Shown: positions 16,784 to 29,720 of the stretch, piece by piece
How positions within the stretch are numbered: the first letter of the stretch is position 1
How the letters are laid out: each line of letters opens with the position of its first letter
Assembly: GCA_946480475.1 (NCBI GenBank)
Contig: CAMLJM010000017.1
Span: 1 to 61,285, forward strand
Reading direction: 5' to 3'
From: an uncultured Alphaproteobacteria bacterium
GTDB lineage: Bacteria; Pseudomonadota; Alphaproteobacteria; Micavibrionales; Micavibrionaceae
DNA: 61,285 bases
Translations under genes and position numbers: made by a program
Notes under the pieces: generated by a model
What the model was told of the DNA's origin: nothing
Database searches by the model: none
What the model saw: only the letters and a program-made list of their open reading frames with translations

Positions 16784-19700
16784 ATGCCAAAACGTACTGA
16801 TCTTAAGTCCATCTGCATCATCGGCGCTGGTCCCATTGTTATCGGCCAGGCCTGCGAGTTTGATTACTCCGGCACCCAGGCCTGCAAGGCGCTGAAAGAA
16901 GAAGGTTACCGCGTTATTCTGGTGAATTCGAACCCGGCCACGATCATGACCGATCCCGGATTTGCCGATGCCACATATGTCGAACCCATCACCCCTGCTG
17001 TTGTTGCCAAGATCCTTGAAAAAGAACGCCCCGATGCATTGTTGCCGACGATGGGTGGCCAGACGGCGCTCAATACTGCGATGGCGCTGCATGAAAATGG
17101 CACGCTCGAACGCCTGGGGATCGAACTGATCGGTGCGCGCGCCGATGTCATAGACCGCGCCGAAGACCGTTTGAAGTTCCGCAACTGCATGGATGATCTG
17201 GGCCTTGAAAGCCCCAAGAGCCAGGTTGTCAAAACACTGGAAGAAGCGCGTGCCGCCCTTCCATCGATCGGCCTGCCTGCGATCATTCGCCCGTCCTTCA
17301 CGCTCGCAGGTACCGGCGGCGGCATCGCCTATAACAAGGAAGAATATGAACACATCGTGCGCGAAGGCATTGATGCGTCCCCGGTGCATGAAGTGCTGGT
17401 CGAAGAATCCGTTCTTGGTTGGAAAGAATACGAGATGGAGGTCGTGCGCGACCGCAAGGATAACTGCATTATTATCTGTGCGATCGAGAACATCGACCCG
17501 ATGGGTGTGCATACAGGTGACTCGATCACTGTGGCCCCGGCTCTGACGCTGACAGATAAAGAATATCAGATCATGCGCGATGCCTCGCTCAAGGTACTGC
17601 GGGGGATTGGTGTTGAGACGGGTGGATCGAACGTGCAGTTCGCGATCAATCCTGCTGACGGTCGCATGGTCGTGATCGAGATGAACCCACGCGTCAGCCG
17701 TTCCTCGGCCCTAGCCTCTAAAGCTACAGGCTTCCCGATTGCGAAAGTTGCTGCGAAACTCGCAGTGGGCTATACGCTGGATGAACTCGGCAACGATATC
17801 ACCGGCGGTAAAACGCCAGCCTCATTCGAACCAACCATTGATTACGTCGTTACAAAAATCCCCCGCTTCGCGTTCGAGAAATTCCGCGGCACGCAAAGCA
17901 CCCTCACCACATCCATGAAGTCGGTTGGTGAAGTCATGGCCATGGGCCGCAGCTTTGAAGAGTCGATGCAAAAGGCACTGCGTTCCCTCGAAAAGGGTTT
18001 GAGCGGCTTTGATGAAATCAAGATCGGTAATGACGAAACACCTCATCCGGACGATATCCGCGCCGCCCTCGCACGCCCGACACCGCAACGTATTTTGTAT
18101 GTGGCACAGGCGTTCCGCCATGGCTTTACACTGGATGAAATTCATAACATCTGCAAATTCGATAAGTGGTTCCTTGAGCGCATCAAAAATATTGTCGATA
18201 CAGAAGCCCGTGTAAAAATTTCCGGCCTGCCTGTAGATAGCGAAGGCTGGCTGAAGTTGAAAAAACTCGGCTTTTCTGATGTGCGCCTGGCGAAGCTGAT
18301 GAATGTCGATGAAAAATCCGTTCGCAAGGCACGCCACAAATACAATGTACGGCCTGTCTATAAACGCGTCGATAGCTGCGCCGCCGAAATACCATCCAAC
18401 ACATCATACATGTATGGCTGCTATGAGGGTGATGGTGTCAATCCACCGCACAATGAGTGCCGCCCGACAGACCGCAAGAAAGTTATTATTCTTGGCGGCG
18501 GTCCGAACCGTATCGGCCAGGGTATTGAATTTGATTACTGCTGTGTGCATGCGTCATTTGCGTTACGGGAAGCTGGCTATGAATCGATCATGGTTAACTG
18601 CAACCCGGAAACGGTTTCAACAGACTATGACACTTCAGACCGTCTTTACTTCGAACCGCTGACCACAGAAGATGTTATCGAGCTGATCGAGGGCGAGCGC
18701 AAGAATGGCGAAGTGCTGGGTGTGATTGTTCAGCTTGGCGGTCAGACACCGTTGAAGCTGGCTACAGCTCTCGAAGAAGCCGGCATTCCTATCCTCGGGA
18801 CTTCTGTTGATGCGATTGATCTTGCTGAAGATCGTGAACGCTTCCAAAAGCTCCTGCATAAACTGAAACTGCGCCAGCCTCCGAATGGTCTTGCCCGCTC
18901 CGAAAGAGAAGCGCTGCAGAAAGCTGAAGAGATTGGCTTCCCTATTGTTGTGCGCCCGTCTTATGTTTTGGGCGGCCAGGGCATGGAAATCGTTCATACC
19001 AAGGAAGAACTGCAACGTTACATCACCACGGCGGTACGCATTTCGGGTAATGCGCCTGTGCTGCTAGACCGCTATCTGCACAGTGCTATCGAAGTTGATG
19101 TCGATGCTCTCTGCGATGGCAATGATGTGTATGTATCCGGCATCATGGAGCATATTGAGGAAGCAGGCGTTCACTCAGGCGACTCTGCCTGCGTACTGCC
19201 CCCGCACTCCCTCCCCTACAAAACGGTGCGTGAGCTTGAGAAGCAAACCGTCATTCTGGCCAAATCATTGAAAGTGAAAGGCCTGATCAATATCCAGTTT
19301 GCGCTGAAGCGTAACCGCGACACGGGTGAATTCGATATTTACATTCTGGAGGTCAATCCGCGCGCCAGCCGGACCGTGCCATTCGTAGCGAAAGCCACAG
19401 GCGTTCCCGTTGCGAAAATAGCCGCACGCCTGATGGTGGGTGAAAAACTATCCGTTTTCCGGGAGGCGGATATGCTGACAGGCATGCCCGATGGACACAC
19501 CGCCGTGAAAGCACCCGTGTTCCCCTTCACGCGATTCCCCGGTGTCGATCCCCTGCTCGGCCCTGAAATGAAATCAACGGGTGAAGTCATGGGTATCGAC
19601 CGTGACATGGCGCAAGCATTTGCAAAATCGCAACTCGCCGCCGGTACAGTTCTTCCACTCGAAGGTACTGTCTTCCTATCCGTGAAAGACCGCGACAAAC

Positions 19701-20107
19701 CGGAAGCCATTCAGGTGGCCCAAGACCTTGTGGAGATGGGATTCAGGCTTGTAGCCACGGGCGGAACATGCAAGACGCTGCAGGAAAATGGCATCCCCGT
19801 CACGCGGATTAACAAGGTTATGGAAGGTCAGCCCCATATCGTTGATGCGATCATCAATGGCGAAATCAACCTGATGATCAATACGACAACCAAGGGTCCG
19901 CAGTCATTTGCTGACGCCGATAACATCCGTCGTATGGCCCTGATGCATAAGATCCCGCACTATACGCTGCTGACAGCTGCGCGTGCAGGCCTGCAAGCGA
20001 TCCGTGCCTTGCGCGCCAAGGATATGGACGTGGTGCCCCTGCAACAATATTTGCCGCAGGGCAACATACAGGAAGGTGAAAGTAACGGGTCAGATCTGGC
20101 GGCCTAA
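16784..20107 (+). CDS. carB: Carbamoyl-phosphate synthase large subunit CarB
   Basis: 1107 residues from the ATG at 16784 (GAGAG upstream, [20 protein letters not shown]); a GTG reading from 16694 would add a spurious signal-like peptide and cross the leader hairpin. Two ATP-grasp halves are visible: the first with [20 protein letters not shown] and MGGQTALN, the second restarting at [20 protein letters not shown] with [12 protein letters not shown]. The C-terminal MGS-like regulatory domain contains [20 protein letters not shown] and [14 protein letters not shown]. It makes carbamoyl phosphate from bicarbonate, ATP and the ammonia delivered by CarA. A terminator hairpin spans its stop codon. 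Confidence 0.98.
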   Translation: MPKRTDLKSICIIGAGPIVIGQACEFDYSGTQACKALKEEGYRVILVNSNPATIMTDPGFADATYVEPITPAVVAKILEKERPDALLPTMGGQTALNTAMALHENGTLERLGIELIGARADVIDRAEDRLKFRNCMDDLGLESPKSQVVKTLEEARAALPSIGLPAIIRPSFTLAGTGGGIAYNKEEYEHIVREGIDASPVHEVLVEESVLGWKEYEMEVVRDRKDNCIIICAIENIDPMGVHTGDSITVAPALTLTDKEYQIMRDASLKVLRGIGVETGGSNVQFAINPADGRMVVIEMNPRVSRSSALASKATGFPIAKVAAKLAVGYTLDELGNDITGGKTPASFEPTIDYVVTKIPRFAFEKFRGTQSTLTTSMKSVGEVMAMGRSFEESMQKALRSLEKGLSGFDEIKIGNDETPHPDDIRAALARPTPQRILYVAQAFRHGFTLDEIHNICKFDKWFLERIKNIVDTEARVKISGLPVDSEGWLKLKKLGFSDVRLAKLMNVDEKSVRKARHKYNVRPVYKRVDSCAAEIPSNTSYMYGCYEGDGVNPPHNECRPTDRKKVIILGGGPNRIGQGIEFDYCCVHASFALREAGYESIMVNCNPETVSTDYDTSDRLYFEPLTTEDVIELIEGERKNGEVLGVIVQLGGQTPLKLATALEEAGIPILGTSVDAIDLAEDRERFQKLLHKLKLRQPPNGLARSEREALQKAEEIGFPIVVRPSYVLGGQGMEIVHTKEELQRYITTAVRISGNAPVLLDRYLHSAIEVDVDALCDGNDVYVSGIMEHIEEAGVHSGDSACVLPPHSLPYKTVRELEKQTVILAKSLKVKGLINIQFALKRNRDTGEFDIYILEVNPRASRTVPFVAKATGVPVAKIAARLMVGEKLSVFREADMLTGMPDGHTAVKAPVFPFTRFPGVDPLLGPEMKSTGEVMGIDRDMAQAFAKSQLAAGTVLPLEGTVFLSVKDRDKPEAIQVAQDLVEMGFRLVATGGTCKTLQENGIPVTRINKVMEGQPHIVDAIINGEINLMINTTTKGPQSFADADNIRRMALMHKIPHYTLLTAARAGLQAIRALRAKDMDVVPLQQYLPQGNIQEGESNGSDLAA

Positions 20108-20127
20108 ACCGCCAGTTGACCCGTTTT
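20084..20127 (+). terminator. Long terminator hairpin spanning the carB stop codon
   Basis: AACGGGTCA (20084-20092) pairs with TGACCCGTT (20117-20125), and the inner CTGGCGG (20096-20102) pairs with CCGCCAG (20109-20115), followed by TT. The carB stop lies in the loop, so the last codons are part of the stem. Confidence 0.75.
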
Positions 20128-20171
20128 ACAGGGCTGCTATATTGCTCTTATTCAAGTAACCATTCTGAAGT

Positions 20172-20197
20172 CCCGCCAAATTTATGGCGGGCTTTGG
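20172..20197 (+). terminator. Hairpin in the greA leader
   Basis: CCCGCCA (20172-20178), loop AATTTA, TGGCGGG (20185-20191), then CTTTGG. The T-tract is interrupted, so it may be a weak terminator or attenuator about 30 bases before greA. Confidence 0.4.
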
Positions 20198-20224
20198 CTT
20201 TATAAAGTGACGACAGGAATAATC

Positions 20225-20698
20225 ATGGACAAGATCCCTATGACCCGTGAAGGCGCCGCAGCTCTTGAAAAAGAACTGAAAAACCTGAAATCCGTAGAGC
20301 GCCCGAATGTTATTCAGGCGATTGCCGAAGCACGTGCGCATGGCGACTTGTCCGAGAACGCTGAATACAGCGCCGCCAAAGAGCGTCAAAGCTTTATCGA
20401 AGGCCGTATTCAGGAGCTGGAAGCCGTTATTTCCGCCATCCAGATTATTGATCCGTCTACACTCTCCGGAGATACGGTAAAATTCGGCGCACGTGTTGTT
20501 GTTTATGACGAGGACACCGAGATTGAGCTTTCGTACCAGATCGTTGGCCATTATGAAGCCGATGCCGATAATGGCCTGATTTCGCTGAATGCACCCATGG
20601 CGCGCGCCATGATTGGTAAATCAATTGGCGACACCGTTGAAGTCCGTACGCCGCAAGGTGTGAGATCATACGAAATTCTGGAAGTCATTTACGAATAG
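20225..20698 (+). CDS. greA: Transcription elongation factor GreA
   Basis: 157 residues, normal length, from the ATG at 20225 (ACAGGA upstream); the frame from 20207 is not needed. GreA enters the RNA polymerase secondary channel and stimulates cleavage of backtracked RNA. The N-terminal coiled-coil hairpin carries the acidic tip in [15 protein letters not shown]. The C-terminal FKBP-like domain ends [17 protein letters not shown]. It stands downstream of carB, as in many proteobacteria, with a small gene following nine bases later. Confidence 0.97.
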   Translation: MDKIPMTREGAAALEKELKNLKSVERPNVIQAIAEARAHGDLSENAEYSAAKERQSFIEGRIQELEAVISAIQIIDPSTLSGDTVKFGARVVVYDEDTEIELSYQIVGHYEADADNGLISLNAPMARAMIGKSIGDTVEVRTPQGVRSYEILEVIYE

Positions 20699-20707
20699 GA
20701 TCTGACT

Positions 20708-20935
20708 ATGTGGCTTGTATATAAATTAAAAGCTTTGTTTGATCGGTCTGCGGTTCAACCCGGAGTCTCACAGGAGTCCCCTCGTTTTATCAAGGATGAG
20801 GAAAGCGGCGCTCTCATTGAAACAGATGATCCGATGCAAGCCGCAGCGATTGCTCTTGTACTCAAAACAGGAAAACCTGTTGCAGGCACACGCGACGGCG
20901 ATGGCAAATTTACAATTAAATCCCTGGATCCGTAA
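20708..20935 (+). CDS. Small hypothetical protein downstream of greA, 75 aa
   Basis: The ATG at 20708 is nine bases after greA with GGATC between. The first 12 residues (MWLVYKLKALFD) are amphipathic. The rest is hydrophilic with a pattern ESGALIETDDPMQAAAIALV and a short GTRDGDGKFTI strand pair. There is no membrane helix. It is probably in the greA transcript, and it ends one base from the convergent Lrp gene. No family is recognised. Confidence 0.6.
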   Translation: MWLVYKLKALFDRSAVQPGVSQESPRFIKDEESGALIETDDPMQAAAIALVLKTGKPVAGTRDGDGKFTIKSLDP

Positions 20936-20936
20936 T

Positions 20937-21410
20937 CTAAACGTCGATAGGCACGCCCGGCGCTTCTTTAGAAGCGCGAATGGCCAATGCCGATTTCACT
21001 GATGTTACGTTCGGCGCACCTGTCAGAGAGCTTGTCAGGAATTGCTGATACGTATCCCAATCCGGAGCCACGATTTTCAGCACGAAATCAACTTCGCCCG
21101 CCAGCATGTGGCATTCACGCACCATAGGCCATGAAACCACGAGATCTTCAAATTTCTTGAGGTCGGCTTCTGCCTGACTTACCAACTTCACCATAGCAAA
21201 AACTGTAACGCCATAACCCAGCGCCACTGCATCTACACGCGCATGATAACCCTTGATATAGCCTGCTTCTTCAAGTGCGCGTACGCGGCGGAGGCAGGGC
21301 GGCGCCGAAATGCCGGCTACTTTGGCCAGTTCAACGTTTGTAATACGTCCGTCGTCCTGGAGGTTTTTCAAAATTTTTTTATCTATTTTGTCGAGCTTGA
21401 CGCGCTTCAT
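20937..21410 (-). CDS. Lrp/AsnC family transcriptional regulator
   Basis: 157 residues from the ATG at 21410; no strong ribosome-binding site is visible, and longer readings lack one too. The N-terminal helix-turn-helix (LDKIDKKILKNLQDDGRI, then NVELAKVAGISAPPCLRRV) is typical, and the C-terminal RAM domain contains VRECHMLAGEVDFVLKIVAPD. Members bind small amino acids and control amino-acid metabolism genes, often their neighbours. The divergent side is the structured RNA and ELM1-family gene, which may be a target; this is inference. Confidence 0.93.
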   Translation of the reverse strand: MKRVKLDKIDKKILKNLQDDGRITNVELAKVAGISAPPCLRRVRALEEAGYIKGYHARVDAVALGYGVTVFAMVKLVSQAEADLKKFEDLVVSWPMVRECHMLAGEVDFVLKIVAPDWDTYQQFLTSSLTGAPNVTSVKSALAIRASKEAPGVPIDV

Positions 21411-21561
21411 GAGGTATATCGCAAATTTATTGTCGGGGAAGACCTGCAGTTGGTATAAAGTTGCGCCACAATATAGGCAAGCCCCTTTATACCTAAGAAT
21501 CAAAGAATCGGTGTAAAATCAGACCTATTGATAATTATCAAAGCGGCAATTGGAAAATAAT

Positions 21562-21832
21562 GGGGTCTAGGCTCTGCTCTTACGTAGAATTCTGTGACGT
21601 ATGCACAGGGTAGATGCAAGGAAAAAGAGCCGTAGACATAATGGTTTTTCGGCAAGGCTTTTGACGATGCAGATGCCCTGTGATACGTCACCCTTTTGGG
21701 CGCGGGAGAATTGCTCATAGGCGGCTTCAAAGACCTTGCCAATAGGAACCGCTATTAGCTACGGTCTTTTCATGGCCGGATGAACAATTTTCCCTACGCG
21801 CAGAATTTATGAAAGAGCGGAGCCTGGACCCC
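21562..21832 (+). ncRNA. Putative structured RNA element in front of the ELM1-family gene
   Basis: A 20-bp helix joins the two ends: 21562-21581 pairs with 21813-21832, the only irregularities being two G.U pairs. Inside are two arms. Arm A is 21594-21610 with 21676-21691, 16 bp with one bulged G. Arm B is 21700-21713 with 21785-21801: GCGC, a 3-base bulge, then 10 bp with one G.U. Arm B encloses AAAGACC/GGTCTTT (21729-21735/21763-21769) and AATAG/CTATT (21741-21745/21752-21756). All three non-Watson-Crick pairs are G.U if the plus strand is the RNA. Flanking ATAAT/ATTAT can extend the closing helix into the downstream start codon. I see no RNase P, SRP, tmRNA or known riboswitch signature. 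A mobile MITE-like repeat is the main alternative. Confidence 0.6.
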
Positions 21833-21836
21833 TATT

Positions 21837-22781
21837 ATGACATCATGCTGGATTGTCACAGAAGGTATGGCTGGTACTGAAAACCAGTGCATTGGTATTG
21901 CGGAGGCTATGGGTTTAATGCCTGTCGTTAAACGCATCGGGTTACGCCAGCCCTGGAGGCTGCTATCCCCCTTTATCGGGTTCGAGCAAAACTGGACGTT
22001 TACAGGCGATCATCTGAAAGCCCCCTGGCCCGATCTGGTCATTGCATCGGGTCGCAAGGCTATTGCCGCTGCGCGTTATATTCGTAAGAAAAGCCTGGGC
22101 AAAACCTTCATTGTGCAGGTGCAAGATCCCCGCGTGCATGCTGATGAATTCGATCTGGTGGCTGTTCCTGCACACGATAGGCTGCGTGGCGACAATGTTG
22201 TTGTCACTAACGCCGCCCCTAACCGCATCAATGCGCAACGCCTTGCCGATGGGCGTCAGGATTATGCCGATATATTACGGTCCGTTCCTAACCCGCGTGT
22301 CGCCGTGCTTATTGGCGGAAATAGCAAAGCCTACACGTTGACCGCTGAGAATATGAACAAGATCGCATCCCAGCTGAAAGAGCTGGATCGGCTTGGTTAT
22401 GGCTTAATGGTCACAGCATCCCGGCGCACAGGTGAAGAGAATCTCACGACGCTAAAAAACGCCCTTAAAGAAACCAAGGCTTACCTGTGGGATGGCCGTG
22501 GAGAGAATCCTTACTTCGGCATTCTGGGCTGGGCTGATTATATTCTCGTGACAGCCGATAGCACCTCCATGATTTCCGAAGCCGCTACGACCGGAAAACC
22601 CGTTTATGTCATACCGCTCGAAGGAGGCTCGGCCAAGTTTGATCGTTTGCATGGAATATTGCTGGAAAAGAGTATTATCCGGCCCTTCACCGGCCAGCTT
22701 CAGCCCTATATCTATGAGCCATTGCAGGATGCTGCCCTGATCGCTGGAAAAATACGCGAGAAAATGGGGAAATCCGCCTGA
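21837..22781 (+). CDS. ELM1-family (Mito_fiss_Elm1, DUF1022) protein
   Basis: 314 residues beginning MTSCWIVTEGMAGTENQCIG, matching the family start CW-VTDGKAG-ENQ-LGLAEALG. Further family features are LVIASGRKAIAAARYIR, VQVQDPR, VAVLIGGNSKAYTLT, ADYILVTADSTSMISEA and TGKPVYVIPLEGGS. The fold resembles a GT-B glycosyltransferase. Plant ELM1 acts in mitochondrial fission, but the bacterial role is not established and probably concerns the envelope. The start codon abuts the RNA element. The only purine-rich stretches upstream (GGAG and GGA) lie in its closing helix, so translation may depend on how that RNA folds. Confidence 0.9.
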   Translation: MTSCWIVTEGMAGTENQCIGIAEAMGLMPVVKRIGLRQPWRLLSPFIGFEQNWTFTGDHLKAPWPDLVIASGRKAIAAARYIRKKSLGKTFIVQVQDPRVHADEFDLVAVPAHDRLRGDNVVVTNAAPNRINAQRLADGRQDYADILRSVPNPRVAVLIGGNSKAYTLTAENMNKIASQLKELDRLGYGLMVTASRRTGEENLTTLKNALKETKAYLWDGRGENPYFGILGWADYILVTADSTSMISEAATTGKPVYVIPLEGGSAKFDRLHGILLEKSIIRPFTGQLQPYIYEPLQDAALIAGKIREKMGKSA

Positions 22782-23840
<1,059 letters not shown>

Positions 23841-23849
23841 TATTTCTGT

Positions 23850-23922
23850 TGTCATACTGAGGGCTTTAGCCCGAAGGATCTCCTTTCTTAAGATGAGATT
23901 CTTCGCTACGCTCAGAATGACA
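23850..23922. repeat. Palindromic intergenic repeat (TGTCAT...ATGACA)
   Basis: The ends TGTCATACTGAG and CTCAGAATGACA are inverted copies with two mismatches, and GAAGGATCTC and GAGATTCTTC also pair. The arm with CTTCGCTACGCTCAGAATGAC is a very common interspersed repeat motif in many bacterial genomes. It separates trxB from the LysR gene and could also act as a transcript-end structure. Confidence 0.75.
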
Positions 23923-23945
23923 AAATTTTTGATAAGGACATCAAA

Positions 23946-24833
23946 ATGGATTGGGACAAACTGCGTATCTTTCATGCTGTGGCAGAGGCAGGCAGTTTTA
24001 CTCATGCCGGTGATGCCCTCAATTTAAGTCAGTCGGCAATTTCACGTCAGATCAGCACACTCGAGGAGTCTCTCGGCGTTACCCTTTTCCATCGTCATGC
24101 GCGCGGCTTGCTGCTGACCGAGCAAGGTGAGTTGCTGCAAAAGGCCGCCAAAGAGATCTTTGGCAAGCTCGCCATGATCGAGGGGCAACTGGTTGATTCC
24201 AAGCAACTGCCCGAGGGTCCGCTTCGTATCACCACCACAGAATTTATTGGCGCCAGCTGGCTGGCCCCTCGCCTTGCTGATTTGCGCAACGAACATCCGG
24301 ACATTCAACTCACACTGCTGATGGATGATCGCGTACTTAATCTCTCAATGCGTGAAGCCGATGCCGCTATCCGCCTGTATAAACCGGAACAGCCAGACCT
24401 GATCCAGCGCCATCTGGCGACTATCCAATTCCACATTTTTGGCAGCAAGGCCTACTTTGAGAAGCATGGCCGCCCGAAAGAACCCAAGGACCTGCGCGAC
24501 CATACGCTGATCGGTTACCCTGAAAATGCGCCGCAACCATTCATGGATTCCAACTGGCTGTTCCGTGTAGCCGGAGTTGACCCGCAGGAGCATAACAACC
24601 TGATCATGCTGAATTCGCTCTATGCCATTCTTGAGGCTGTTGAGGGGAGTGCGGGCCTGGGTCTATTGCCAGATTTCATGGCCAAGAATCTTGGCCTGGA
24701 AAGTGTTTTGCCAGACCTGCAGCCCGTCAGCGTCGATATGTATTTTGTATACCCCGAAGAGCGCCGTCACTCACAGCGCCTTGCCATATTCAGGGACTTT
24801 TTGCTGAAGCATGTCGGGAAAACCGAATTTTAA
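23946..24833 (+). CDS. LysR family transcriptional regulator
   Basis: 295 residues. The N-terminal winged helix (WDKLRIFHAVAEAGSFTHAG, then LNLSQSAISRQISTLEESLG) is canonical. The effector domain from about residue 90 contains the usual LRITTTEFIGASWLAPRLADL start. ATAAGGACATCAAAATG gives a good start. The gene stands alone behind trxB with its own terminator. LysR proteins usually control a neighbouring or divergent gene, but no divergent partner exists here, so its target and inducer are unknown. Confidence 0.95.
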   Translation: MDWDKLRIFHAVAEAGSFTHAGDALNLSQSAISRQISTLEESLGVTLFHRHARGLLLTEQGELLQKAAKEIFGKLAMIEGQLVDSKQLPEGPLRITTTEFIGASWLAPRLADLRNEHPDIQLTLLMDDRVLNLSMREADAAIRLYKPEQPDLIQRHLATIQFHIFGSKAYFEKHGRPKEPKDLRDHTLIGYPENAPQPFMDSNWLFRVAGVDPQEHNNLIMLNSLYAILEAVEGSAGLGLLPDFMAKNLGLESVLPDLQPVSVDMYFVYPEERRHSQRLAIFRDFLLKHVGKTEF

Positions 24834-24875
24834 TAACGGCAGAGAAAGAAAGTAAGAGATTTTCACAGTGATTTT

Positions 24876-24900
24876 GAGGGTCTTGCAGACCCTCTTTTTT
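24876..24900 (+). terminator. Intrinsic terminator after the LysR gene
   Basis: GAGGGTCT (24876-24883), loop TGC, AGACCCTC (24887-24894), then six T. Confidence 0.95.
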
Positions 24901-25042
24901 ATGATCTCATGTATAATAACACATTGATTCATAACAATTTTTTTAAGTAAGTGGTACTTTGGATTTCTGATATGAATTAATTGCATAGCTGCACTGCATA
25001 ATTACCTCTGGCTCTCAGGAGTCATCCCAGTATATAAACCCG

Positions 25043-25145
25043 CCATCGACGTTCCGATGTCGATGGGATCCTTCGGGGTCCTACGTCTCCCAGACGTGAA
25101 ACCTCCCTGTTCAACTCGCCGGGTCATATGACCCGGTTTTTTTTT
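25043..25145 (+). ncRNA. Putative small RNA with four hairpins and terminator
   Basis: In the 431-bp gap between LysR and the patatin gene: CCATCGAC/GTCGATGG (25043-25050/25059-25066), GGATCC-TTCG-GGGTCC (25066-25081, a UUCG tetraloop), ACGTCT-CCC-AGACGT (25083-25097), a single-stranded stretch containing CCTCCC (25102-25107), and the perfect palindrome CCGGGTCATATGACCCGG (25119-25136) followed by nine T. No convincing reading frame covers it, and the LysR terminator lies upstream. The exposed CCTCCC could pair with ribosome-binding sites. The 5' end is unknown and may lie up to 60 bases further upstream; no clear promoter was found. The rest of the gap is AT-rich and featureless. Confidence 0.6.
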
Positions 25146-25264
25146 GCTTTTTTTGCAGATATCCGCCTTTTTTCAACCCCGTCTGTGAATTGTGCTGCGG
25201 CGCAAGCTGACTTTTCAGCCCCTCTGCCCTATAATTATCAATAAATACAGTTACTTCCTTTTAT

Positions 25265-26536
25265 ATGGACAAGATGAGTAATCCTATCCCGCCACCTCAA
25301 CAGAAAACGACCATCGCCTTATTTACATATGGTGGCGGCATGCGCGGATTGATACCTGCCCATATTATGACCCGTATAGAAGAAACAACCGGCCTGCGCA
25401 TGGCCGATATGGTTGATATTTTTACCGGCCCTTCCACAGGCTCAATTCTCAATGCCGCAATGACGTTGCGCCACCCCGAACACACCAGCAGTCCCCGCTT
25501 CCGCGCACGCCATATGGTGAAGTTTTATGAACGCGAGGGACACAAAATTTTCCCCGCTGACCGCTTTCGTGAGTTTCGCGGCATTGTTCATGATTTTAAC
25601 AACCGCACATTGAAACTAAACCAGCTCAACTGGCTTTTCCGTCATGGTCACTACGATCCATCCAACCTTGGGCGCGCGCTCAAGGCTCTATACGGCGATG
25701 CGCGACTTTCGGATTCCCTCCGTACCTTGGTTATTCCCACCTATAATATTGATGGTGAACAACTGAAGGTATTAGAAGAAGGTTCCGATAATGAATGGGT
25801 CGCGCGTGGCCGTGCCTCCCTTACCGATTACGGCGGACATGCCCTGTGGATGAGTAATATACGCCATATGGCGAATACAGGCCCCAGCCTTCGTACGCCC
25901 GATGTCAGCATATATGACGCAGTTATGGCGAGCTGTGCGGCACCCACCTATTTCCCCTGCCATCACTTTAAGGCGCGCTATCCCGGCAAAAAGGAAATCA
26001 ATTATACGGGTATAGATGGCTGTATCTTCGACAATCCATGCATCAGTTACCTGGGCGCTATTCGCCGCATGGTCCCGCCCGGGAATAAACTGGTCATGCT
26101 TGTACTGGGTACGGGTTATACCAATAAGGCGATCAAGAAGGATGAATGGAATAGTTATGGAGCACTCGGTGTCGTTGATCCGGTTAACGACCTCCCCCTC
26201 ATCAATATTTTCTTCCATGCGTCAGAGTCTGCACTCATGGAAAGTTTTGTCGATGATCTGGGACGCGATCTTTATGTGTTCAACCGTTCGATCATGCCGG
26301 GTGATGGCGACGACCTTCCCAGCCTGCAGATTGATGATGCCAGCCCCGAGAACATGAAACGCCTGCGTAATTTCTCAGAAGGTCTAATGGAAGAAAACAA
26401 AAATCAGCTGGATGATATCTGCCATATATTAGCCACCAACCGAGATCGCCGCGAAGAAGAGCAGCGTCAGAGCACAATTGGCGACCGGGTGAAGAAGTAC
26501 TTCACCTTCTTTGGCGAGCGGGAAACTGTAGAATAA
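25265..26536 (+). CDS. Patatin-like phospholipase
   Basis: 423 residues. Patatins are Ser-Asp dyad lipid acyl hydrolases. The oxyanion loop GGGMRG is near residue 25 and the nucleophile elbow GPSTG near residue 58. The Asp motif appears as GIDGCIFDNP (DG, followed by C rather than A or G). VLGTGYT marks the last core strand. There is no signal peptide, so it is cytoplasmic unless secreted by another route. The start could also be the ATG at 25274; neither has a strong ribosome-binding site. The next gene is a diverged paralogue. Confidence 0.9.
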   Translation: MDKMSNPIPPPQQKTTIALFTYGGGMRGLIPAHIMTRIEETTGLRMADMVDIFTGPSTGSILNAAMTLRHPEHTSSPRFRARHMVKFYEREGHKIFPADRFREFRGIVHDFNNRTLKLNQLNWLFRHGHYDPSNLGRALKALYGDARLSDSLRTLVIPTYNIDGEQLKVLEEGSDNEWVARGRASLTDYGGHALWMSNIRHMANTGPSLRTPDVSIYDAVMASCAAPTYFPCHHFKARYPGKKEINYTGIDGCIFDNPCISYLGAIRRMVPPGNKLVMLVLGTGYTNKAIKKDEWNSYGALGVVDPVNDLPLINIFFHASESALMESFVDDLGRDLYVFNRSIMPGDGDDLPSLQIDDASPENMKRLRNFSEGLMEENKNQLDDICHILATNRDRREEEQRQSTIGDRVKKYFTFFGERETVE

Positions 26537-26696
26537 CCAGCGGCCCTTTGTATTTTCATAAGTTTACCGATATCCCCTGCTTATACGCAGCGCACAATCT
26601 CAATTTCATGACAAGCCGCCTTTTTTCTTTTAGCTTTCCCCGTAAGGCCTAAATAGGCTACAAGACATAATAATAATTATTTAACAGGGGCATTTC

Positions 26697-29620
<2,924 letters not shown>

Positions 29621-29720
29621 TCAGTTTTAAAAGGATTTTCTAGGGATAAAGCCAAACAAAACTTGCCGGAATCAGCAAAAAATCCTAGTCTGGCCTCTGA
29701 TTTTAGAAGAGTTATTTTTT

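Noticed and set aside
21500..21742. 80-residue minus-strand frame in the gap before the ELM1-family gene
   Set aside because: It overlaps the structured RNA element, has no ribosome-binding site or recognisable composition, and is explained by chance openness.
21562..21832. 6S RNA or tmRNA as identity of the structured element
   Set aside because: 6S RNA is one long unbranched hairpin of about 160-190 nt and this element is branched and longer. tmRNA would need a tag reading frame and a tRNA-like T-loop, which I do not see.
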